The notes beneath the pieces are model-generated. The model made no database searches. It had not been told where the DNA came from and saw nothing but the letters and a program-made list of their open reading frames with translations. A DNA stretch of 10,284 nucleotides from an uncultured Coprococcus sp. GTDB taxonomy: Bacteria > Bacillota > Clostridia > Lachnospirales > Lachnospiraceae. The first letter of the stretch is position 1, and every line of letters starts with the position of its first letter. A program made the position numbers and the translations under genes. The stretch spans positions 1 through 10,284 of the forward strand of contig URJI01000092.1 in the NCBI GenBank assembly GCA_900548215.1. Reading direction: 5' to 3'. Below, piece after piece: positions 1-5,523 of this stretch.

Positions 1-2041
1 CATGTGGACCAAAGCTTCTGGACAGGATGTTGGCAATATTTCTAAGGGCAAAATCCCCGTCCTTGTGGCCAAATTTATCATTCACAACCTTGAGTGAATC
101 CATGTCGGCGAAGAGCAGGATTGCTTTCATTCCACGGTTTGAAGGAATGTTAATGTAATATTCCACTCTCTCCATGAACCCTCGTCTGTTGTATATTCCT
201 GTGAGCTCATCTGATGTTGACAGGTGATTCAGCAGCTCATTCTTCTCGTGAATCTCGTTCAGCGACATTTTGAGCTGTTCCTGGGTTATGTTCTGTTCGC
301 GGAGCAGAGTCATATACTTTAAGGCGGATCCAAGCTGGAGACTTGTAGAGTATATGCTGCTGAAGTTATTCACATCTGTGTTGCATATGAACAACCCCAG
401 GTGATCGTCATTGGTAAATATAGGTACTATTACAGAAGTAAATCTCTTGTCATAGTATGTATATTCATTGTCAAATATCTCTGTTGATGGAACTCTTCTC
501 GACTCACCGAACAGTACCTGGCAGTTGTTCTGGTTGTAGAATGCCTGAAGGAACAGAGATTTCGGAACATCCCATCTTCCTGATTTGGTGATGCGTATGG
601 GATCATCATAGGTATATATGTAGGCTCCGTCATAGCCCAGTCCCTGAAGCTTGTTCAGGATAGAAGAGTAGGTCTTATCAATATCCTCGCCGTATGTCAG
701 AGTGTCTCTTGTTATGTATACAGATGACCAGCTAAGCATCTTGTTGGCCTGTATGGTGCTATATAATCTGTTCGATGTGAACAGTGAAATTGCATTTGTG
801 ATATCTGCATTCAGTCTGCTGAACTGAAGTCTCTTGTCGTGGGACAGATGACAGCTTGACACTATGGATGTGAGAACCCTGAATGCATAAGCGACCTTCT
901 GTATGGAGTAGAAACGAGTCAGATCAGAATTCAATATGTCCATCAATTTGTCAATTATGTCGTGCTGCGATGTGTATTCCCCAGGTTCTTTTATAACGGT
1001 CGCGATATCAGCCAGGACAGCGCCGAATGATGTCACCACTGCATTGTAATAGAAAGAATCTGATATCTCACTGAACAACTTATGACAAAGTATAGATACT
1101 ATGTCGCTGGTGCTGAGCGAAAAGAGATCTTCACTGTTGGCGGTCATATCCTTTTCAGAACATAATCTGCATCCACATGAAAGTCTTCTGAGAAAATGCG
1201 AGTCAAGAACTTCCGAACTGACTTGTCCTGTTTTTGCAAGCTTAACAGCACCGTATACAGCCCTGTGTCCCAGTTCGCATGCGTTGATATTGACTGTTGT
1301 AAGCGGAGGATCCATATTGACAGATGCTGTGGCATCGTCGAATCCAACTACGGATATATCATCCCCGATGTGGATTCCTCGGGCTTTCAGTTCGGTGTAT
1401 CCGCCCATGGCCATGTGGTCATTTGCAAATACGATTGCATCCATATCTGGATTCGTATCTATGAGCCTGGCTATCTCGTCACGGCAGAATTCGGAGAAGT
1501 CTCCGTGGACGATCATTCTGTCTTCCACATTCATTCCGTTCTCTGAAAGAACACTGCGATATATTCCCAGGCGCTGCTCGCTGTCTTCGTTGTCTTCCTT
1601 GCCTGCCACAAAACATATATGTTTTTTGTTGTGACATATGATCAGATGCTCAATGGCGTTTCTCATGCCTCCAGAGTTATCGGTTCTTATGCATGGATAT
1701 CCCGGGATTTCTTCCTCAAGTGAAATGATGGGGATTCCTTTGAAATGTGATAAAAATGCGTTGATATCCTTCTCTGATAAAAAAGATGATATAGCACCTG
1801 TGGAGATGATAAGTGCATCGAGACATTCAGGGTGTGCATAGTAAAAAATAGAGTTGTACTGATAATCATATAACTGGTTTGCAGGGTCATAGAAGGAGGC
1901 GCTGAGGAACATTCCTGGAAATACAATGAGATTACAGTCGAGTTCACACGCAGCGGCTTCAGCACCCTTGCACACTTCGTTGGTATAGTCATTATCAAGG
2001 TGGCATGTAAATATACCGATATTCAGTCTGTTATTAGTCAT
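1..2041 (-). CDS. LacI-type ligand-binding domain / GGDEF diguanylate cyclase, partial (C-terminus off the window)
   Basis: The frame is open from ATG 2041 to the window edge: 680 codons with no stop. Residues about 6-291 read as a LacI/GalR-type sugar-binding fold, with a NIGIF first strand, a region around SGGMRNAIEHL (123-133), FANDHMAMGG (206-215) and DDISVVGFDDA (227-237). There is no helix-turn-helix before it, no signal peptide and no membrane segment, so the protein should be cytoplasmic and not a repressor. A Cys cluster, CGCRLC (289-294), closes this domain. Residues 300-420 look helical, 421-560 resemble a GAF-like domain, and 570-607 could be a coiled-coil linker. The GGDEF domain starts at STSDELTGIYNRRGF (608-622); ADMDSLKVVNDKFGH (646-660) carries the two metal-binding Asp (D647, D649) and substrate-side N655. 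The GGDEF signature itself lies off the window, so activity cannot be judged. An AAGGAG site lies 7 bases before the ATG. Inferred role: ligand-controlled c-di-GMP synthesis. Confidence 0.9.
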   Translation of the reverse strand, partial: MTNNRLNIGIFTCHLDNDYTNEVCKGAEAAACELDCNLIVFPGMFLSASFYDPANQLYDYQYNSIFYYAHPECLDALIISTGAISSFLSEKDINAFLSHFKGIPIISLEEEIPGYPCIRTDNSGGMRNAIEHLIICHNKKHICFVAGKEDNEDSEQRLGIYRSVLSENGMNVEDRMIVHGDFSEFCRDEIARLIDTNPDMDAIVFANDHMAMGGYTELKARGIHIGDDISVVGFDDATASVNMDPPLTTVNINACELGHRAVYGAVKLAKTGQVSSEVLDSHFLRRLSCGCRLCSEKDMTANSEDLFSLSTSDIVSILCHKLFSEISDSFYYNAVVTSFGAVLADIATVIKEPGEYTSQHDIIDKLMDILNSDLTRFYSIQKVAYAFRVLTSIVSSCHLSHDKRLQFSRLNADITNAISLFTSNRLYSTIQANKMLSWSSVYITRDTLTYGEDIDKTYSSILNKLQGLGYDGAYIYTYDDPIRITKSGRWDVPKSLFLQAFYNQNNCQVLFGESRRVPSTEIFDNEYTYYDKRFTSVIVPIFTNDDHLGLFICNTDVNNFSSIYSTSLQLGSALKYMTLLREQNITQEQLKMSLNEIHEKNELLNHLSTSDELTGIYNRRGFMERVEYYINIPSNRGMKAILLFADMDSLKVVNDKFGHKDGDFALRNIANILSRSFGPH

Positions 2042-2118
2042 GTGGGTACTCCTTTATGTCTTCTATGATAAAATTACCTTGAGTTATGTTTGCACTGACA
2101 ATATAAAATCTACATTGT

Positions 2119-2147
2119 ATTATATCACACAGAATGGCCCTTATCAA
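2119..2147 (-). promoter_or_regulatory. Sigma-A-type promoter of the ligand-binding/GGDEF gene
   Basis: Read on the minus strand, TTGATA (2147-2142) is followed after 17 bases by TATAAT (2124-2119), with TGA just before the -10 giving an extended -10 element. Transcription should start near 2112, leaving a leader of about 70 bases before ATG 2041. No terminator-like or riboswitch-like fold was seen in that leader. Confidence 0.75.
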
Positions 2148-2165
2148 TTTGTAATCATATCATTC

Positions 2166-2194
2166 TTTACAAAGTATTCGATATAATCTATAAT
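2166..2194 (+). promoter_or_regulatory. Sigma-A-type promoter of purMND
   Basis: TTTACA (2166-2171), a 17-base spacer and a perfect TATAAT (2189-2194). The predicted start is near 2201, giving a leader of about 60 bases with one small hairpin (AGTGC 2216-2220, loop TTAT, GCGCT 2225-2229, one G-U pair). I see no purine riboswitch and no Bacillus-type PurR box. A good promoter directly before purM means the earlier pur genes are not needed upstream for its expression. Confidence 0.8.
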
Positions 2195-2247
2195 TTATGG
2201 GTATATTTGAAAAACAGTGCTTATGCGCTATTTACAGAACAGATAAC

Positions 2248-2264
2248 AGGAGGACAAGAAATTG
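2248..2264 (+). promoter_or_regulatory. Ribosome-binding site that fixes a TTG start for purM
   Basis: AGGAGG (2248-2253) lies 8 bases before TTG 2262. The first in-frame ATG is codon 20, inside the conserved N-terminal region and without a comparable site, so the TTG start is preferred. Confidence 0.85.
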
Positions 2265-3287
2265 GATTACAAGAATGCCGGAGTAGATATTGAAGCTGGA
2301 TACAAGTCAGTGGAGCTTATGAAGAAGCACATCAAGACTACCATGAGACCTGAGGTGCTTGGCGGAATCGGTGGATTTGCAGGAGCTTTCAGTCTTGCTA
2401 AGATCAAGGATATGGAAGAACCTATACTTCTGTCAGGAACAGATGGATGCGGAACAAAGGTTCAGCTGGCTTATATTATGGATAAGCATGACACTATCGG
2501 AATTGACGCAGTAGCAATGTGTGTGAATGATATCGCATGCTCTGGTGGAGAGCCACTTTTCTTCCTCGATTATATAGCATGTGGCAAGAACTATCCTGAG
2601 AAGATCGCGACTATAGTTAGCGGTGTTGCAGAGGGATGTAACCAGTCAGGTGCCGCACTTGTAGGTGGTGAGACAGCAGAACATCCAGGTCTTATGCCTG
2701 AGAACGAGTATGATATTGCAGGATTTGCAGTAGGTGTTGTTGAGAAGAAGGATCTTATCACAGGTGAGAACATCAAGGCTGGAGATACACTCATTGGAAT
2801 TGCATCAAGTGGTGTTCACAGTAACGGATTTTCATTGGTTCGTAAGGTGTTTGAGATGTCAAAGGAGTCTCTGGATACATATTATGACGAGCTGGGCAAG
2901 ACACTTGGTGAGGCACTTATCGAGCCTACAAGAATATATGTAAAGGCACTCAAGTCTGTAAAGGATGCAGGTGTCACAGTTAAGGGATGCAGCCATATCA
3001 CAGGTGGTGGATTCTATGAGAATATCCCAAGAATGCTTCCAGATGGTGTGCGTGCACAGGTCAAGAAGGATTCATACGAGGTTCCAGCTATATTCAAGCT
3101 CCTTGCAAAGAAGGGCGATATAGACGAGCACATGATGTACAATACATACAACATGGGTGTCGGTATGTGTCTTGCCATAGATCCAGCAGATGCAGATAAG
3201 ACTATTGCAGCTATAGAGGCAGCCGGAGACAAAGCATTTGTTCTCGGTACAGTAGTAGCTGGTGAAAAGGGAGTAGACTTATGCTAA
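2262..3287 (+). CDS. purM: Phosphoribosylformylglycinamidine cyclo-ligase (AIR synthetase)
   Basis: Cytosolic enzyme of de novo purine synthesis: it closes the imidazole ring of formylglycinamidine ribonucleotide, using ATP, to give aminoimidazole ribonucleotide. The protein has 341 residues, normal for the family. Visible PurM motifs are DGCGTKVQLA (61-70), the stretch AMCVNDIACSGGEPLFFLDY (85-104), GGETAEHPGL (135-144), SSGVHSNGFSL (182-192) and the C-terminal HITGGGFYENIPRMLP (245-260). It begins with TTG behind a strong AGGAGG. Position 141 is His where the Escherichia coli enzyme has Met; I take this as ordinary variation. It is the first gene of the purMND unit, with its own promoter at 2166-2194, and its last seven bases overlap the start of purN, which suggests translational coupling. 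Confidence 0.97.
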   Translation: MDYKNAGVDIEAGYKSVELMKKHIKTTMRPEVLGGIGGFAGAFSLAKIKDMEEPILLSGTDGCGTKVQLAYIMDKHDTIGIDAVAMCVNDIACSGGEPLFFLDYIACGKNYPEKIATIVSGVAEGCNQSGAALVGGETAEHPGLMPENEYDIAGFAVGVVEKKDLITGENIKAGDTLIGIASSGVHSNGFSLVRKVFEMSKESLDTYYDELGKTLGEALIEPTRIYVKALKSVKDAGVTVKGCSHITGGGFYENIPRMLPDGVRAQVKKDSYEVPAIFKLLAKKGDIDEHMMYNTYNMGVGMCLAIDPADADKTIAAIEAAGDKAFVLGTVVAGEKGVDLC

Positions 3288-3907
3288 AGGTTGCAGTTCT
3301 GGTATCAGGTGGCGGAACCAATCTTCAGGCCATCATAGATGCTATAGAGAATAAAGTCATAACAGATACAGAGATAGTTGCAGTCATAAGCAACAACAGG
3401 AATGCATTTGCACTTGAGAGAGCGGAGAAGGCAGGAATCGCAGCGTATGTCGTAAGCCCTAAGGATTACGATGACAGAGCGAAGTTCAACGAGGCTCTTC
3501 TTGCAAAGCTACAGGAGACCGGTGCGGATCTTGTGGTCCTCGCAGGATATCTTGTAGTTATCCCGGAGATAGTAATAGATGCATATCCAAACAAGATAAT
3601 AAATATACATCCATCACTTATACCTTCATTTTGCGGTACAGGATATTATGGACTTAAAGTTCATGAGGCTGCACTTGCAAGGGGCGTGAAGGTGGTAGGA
3701 GCCACAGTGCATTTTGTAGACAAAGGTACAGATACGGGTCCTATCATCATGCAGAAGGCTGTTGAGGTAAAGAATGGCGATACACCAAAGATTTTGCAGC
3801 AGCGTGTGATGGAGCAGGCAGAGTGGAAGCTTATGCCGGCGGTCATTGACAAGATAGCCCACGGTAAGGTACATGTGGAAGATGGTATTGCAGTAGTTGA
3901 GGAGTAA
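3281..3907 (+). CDS. purN: Phosphoribosylglycinamide formyltransferase, 10-formyl-THF dependent
   Basis: Transfers a formyl group from 10-formyltetrahydrofolate to glycinamide ribonucleotide, step 3 of purine synthesis. 208 residues, usual for PurN. The N-terminus has the phosphate-binding SGGGTNLQAII (9-19). The catalytic region NIHPSLIPSFCGTGYYG (108-124) supplies Asn108 and His110, and HFVDKGTDTGPII (144-156) supplies Asp151, the likely equivalents of E. coli Asn106, His108 and Asp144. The FCGTGYYG segment differs from the enterobacterial sequence and matches the clostridial form as I remember it. Its ATG overlaps the purM stop (ATGCTAA), so translation is probably coupled to purM. Folate use separates it from the formate-dependent, ATP-grasp PurT, which it does not resemble. 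Confidence 0.96.
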   Translation: MLKVAVLVSGGGTNLQAIIDAIENKVITDTEIVAVISNNRNAFALERAEKAGIAAYVVSPKDYDDRAKFNEALLAKLQETGADLVVLAGYLVVIPEIVIDAYPNKIINIHPSLIPSFCGTGYYGLKVHEAALARGVKVVGATVHFVDKGTDTGPIIMQKAVEVKNGDTPKILQQRVMEQAEWKLMPAVIDKIAHGKVHVEDGIAVVEE

Positions 3908-3914
3908 TCTGAAA

Positions 3915-3937
3915 ATTTCTGAATGGTTTCCAGAAAT
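3915..3937 (+). other. Small inverted repeat between purN and purD
   Basis: ATTTCTGAA (3915-3923) and TTCCAGAAAT (3928-3937) pair around a TGGT loop, with one bulged C. No T-run follows, so it is not a normal terminator. It could be an mRNA stability or processing element inside the pur message, or chance. The rest of the 127-base gap shows no gene. Confidence 0.4.
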
Positions 3938-4034
3938 AAGATATAGAGGAATCCGACAGGAAGACTCAGAATTAATAAATAGTTTTCAGAGAGAAACACA
4001 AGATTTAAGTTTGACATGACCAGGAGGAATATCC

Positions 4035-5306
4035 ATGAAAGTATTGGTAGTAGGAAGCGGCGGAAGAGAGCATGCTATAGTTACAAGTATTTCAAAGAGT
4101 GATAAAGTATCAAAGATATATTGTGCACCTGGCAACGCAGGTATCGCAGCACTTGCAGAGTGCGTTGATATAGGCGTTATGGATTTTGACAGGCTGGTTG
4201 CATTTGCAAAGGAGAAGGAGATAGATCTGGTTGTTGTAGCACCGGATGATCCACTCGTCGCTGGTGCGGTTGATGCATTTGAGGCTGCTGGAATCAGAGC
4301 GTTTGGACCTCGCGCAAATGCTGCTATCATAGAGGGATCAAAGGCATTCTCAAAGGATCTCATGAAGAAGTATGGCATACCTACAGCAGCTTATGAGAAC
4401 TTTACAGACGCAGATTCAGCACTGAAATATCTTGAGACAGCTTCATTTCCTATAGTTTTAAAGGCTGACGGACTTGCACTTGGTAAGGGTGTTCTCATAT
4501 GTAGTGACCTTGAGGAGGCAAAGGCTGGAGTCAAGGAGATTATGCTTGACAAGCACTTTGGATCAGCGGGCAACACTATGGTTATTGAGGAGTTCATGAC
4601 AGGACGTGAGGTGTCAGTCCTTTGTTTCTGTGATGGAACAACAATCAAGCCTATGACTTCAGCACAGGATCACAAGAGAGCAAAGGATGGAGATCAGGGA
4701 CTCAACACAGGCGGAATGGGAACATTCTCACCAAGTCCTTTCTATACAAAGGAGATAGATGAGTATTGTATGGAGAATATCTACAAGCCAACTATGGCAG
4801 CCATGAAGGCAGAGGGCAGAGAGTTCAAGGGAGTTCTGTTCTGCGGACTCATGATGACACCTAACGGCGTTAAGGTTCTTGAGTACAATGCGAGATTTGG
4901 CGATCCTGAGGCTCAGGTAGTTCTTCCTCGTATGAAGAACGATATCATCGATGTCATGGAGGCATGTATCGATGGAACACTCGATAAGGTAGATCTTCAG
5001 TTCGAGGACAATGCAGCAGTATGTGTAGTCCTTGCATCTGATGGATATCCAGTGTCATATAAGAAGGGTTATCCTATAAGTGGCCTTGAAAAGTTTGACG
5101 GCAAGGACGATTATTTTGTATTCCACGCCGGAACAAAGTTTGACGGTGGTCAGATTGTGACAAATGGCGGTCGTGTACTCGGTGTGACAGCGAAGGGAAA
5201 GGATCTCTTCGAGGCACGTGCAAATGCGTATGCGGCTACAGAGTGGATCACATTTGAAAACAAATATATGAGACACGATATAGGAAAAGCAATAGACGAG
5301 CAGTAA
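4035..5306 (+). CDS. purD: Phosphoribosylamine-glycine ligase (GAR synthetase)
   Basis: ATP-dependent joining of glycine to phosphoribosylamine, step 2 of purine synthesis; it makes the substrate of the neighbouring PurN. 423 residues, normal length. An N-terminal nucleotide-fold loop is seen at VGSGGREHA (6-14), followed by APDDPLVAGAVDAFEAAGIR (69-88). An ATP-grasp domain begins near residue 103, with VLKADGLALGKGV (141-153) and VIEEFMTGREVS (183-194). NTGGMGTFSPSP (224-235) and the family signature RFGDPEAQ (287-294) confirm the assignment, and a C-terminal GARS domain with YPISGLEKFDG (346-356) completes it. AGGAGG (4022-4027) lies 7 bases before the ATG. In Bacillus purH sits between purN and purD; it is absent here. 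The gene is followed by a strong terminator at 5361-5400. Confidence 0.97.
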   Translation: MKVLVVGSGGREHAIVTSISKSDKVSKIYCAPGNAGIAALAECVDIGVMDFDRLVAFAKEKEIDLVVVAPDDPLVAGAVDAFEAAGIRAFGPRANAAIIEGSKAFSKDLMKKYGIPTAAYENFTDADSALKYLETASFPIVLKADGLALGKGVLICSDLEEAKAGVKEIMLDKHFGSAGNTMVIEEFMTGREVSVLCFCDGTTIKPMTSAQDHKRAKDGDQGLNTGGMGTFSPSPFYTKEIDEYCMENIYKPTMAAMKAEGREFKGVLFCGLMMTPNGVKVLEYNARFGDPEAQVVLPRMKNDIIDVMEACIDGTLDKVDLQFEDNAAVCVVLASDGYPVSYKKGYPISGLEKFDGKDDYFVFHAGTKFDGGQIVTNGGRVLGVTAKGKDLFEARANAYAATEWITFENKYMRHDIGKAIDEQ

Positions 5307-5332
5307 TAGATTCATTTGAATATATTATATGA

Positions 5333-5351
5333 GCCGGAGGTGTGATCCGGC
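5333..5351 (+). other. GC-rich hairpin after purD
   Basis: GCCGGA (5333-5338) and TCCGGC (5346-5351) form a perfect 6-base stem with a 7-base loop containing GGTG. There is no T-run after it. It sits 12 bases before the pur terminator and may protect the 3' end of the purMND message; function not known. Confidence 0.45.
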
Positions 5352-5360
5352 GAAACAACG

Positions 5361-5400
5361 GAGGAGGTTTTGAAATACTTTGATTCAAAACCTCTTTTGT
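5361..5400 (+). terminator. Rho-independent terminator of purMND
   Basis: GAGGTTTTGAA (5364-5374) and TTCAAAACCTC (5384-5394) form a perfect 11-base stem with a 9-base loop, followed by TTTTGTATT. The T-run overlaps the likely -35 region of the clpC promoter, so the two units are packed tightly together. Confidence 0.85.
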
Positions 5401-5424
5401 ATTCTGTAATACATATGCTATAAT
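5397..5424 (+). promoter_or_regulatory. clpC promoter with extended -10
   Basis: A perfect TATAAT (5419-5424) is preceded by TGC, giving an extended -10 element. TTGTAT (5397-5402), 16 bases upstream, is a weak -35. The predicted start is near 5431, inside a palindrome at 5428-5443. No CtsR heptad repeat (GGTCAAA type) and no CIRCE element are visible, although these are the usual heat-shock operators of such genes in Firmicutes. Confidence 0.75.
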
Positions 5425-5488
5425 GAAGCACGCTGATGCGTGCGCAGGTCATCAAACCTGCGGTTTGTGACATATAATGAAGCACGCT
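5419..5488 (+). repeat. 16-base direct repeat carrying -10 boxes before clpC
   Basis: TATAATGAAGCACGCT occurs twice without mismatch, at 5419-5434 and 5473-5488, 54 bases apart. Each copy holds a perfect -10 box and a GCACGC half-site. The first copy has an extended -10 and a weak -35. The second has no recognisable -35 at 16-18 bases and no TG, so it may be a weaker second promoter or a protein-binding copy. Confidence 0.85.
5428..5466 (+). promoter_or_regulatory. Palindrome and overlapping hairpins at the clpC transcription start
   Basis: GCACGC-TGAT-GCGTGC (5428-5443) is a perfect palindrome across the predicted start point, so it can act as a DNA operator. Next, CGCAGGT (5443-5449) pairs with ACCTGCG (5456-5462) around CATCAA. 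AAACC (5454-5458) can instead pair with GGTTT (5462-5466) around TGC. The last two hairpins exclude each other. These are possible repressor or RNA-level control elements; no known family was recognised. Confidence 0.55.
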
Positions 5489-5523
5489 ATTAATTAAGCG
5501 ATTATGGATTAGAGGTGAATTGA

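Noticed and set aside
1101..1634. Plus-strand open frame of 177 codons
   Set aside because: It is the antisense shadow of the minus-strand ligand-binding/GGDEF gene, without a ribosome-binding site or recognisable motif.
2201..2261. Purine riboswitch before purM
   Set aside because: The leader is only about 60 bases, has no three-way junction and contains one weak hairpin.
4011..4016. Consensus TTGACA just before purD as a -35 box
   Set aside because: A -10 at 16-18 bases would fall at or inside the purD start (ATGAAAG) and none is present.
5370..5423. Possible 17-codon leader peptide starting at TTG 5370 behind GGAGGAGG
   Set aside because: It lies on the pur terminator stem, the spacing from the ribosome-binding site is only 2 bases, and no promoter would make this message without the pur genes. 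The GGAGG is explained by the hairpin arm.
5446..5470. GGTCATCAAACC as a CtsR box
   Set aside because: CtsR needs two direct GGTCAAA-type heptads spaced by three bases. Here the halves are inverted and are better explained as a hairpin.
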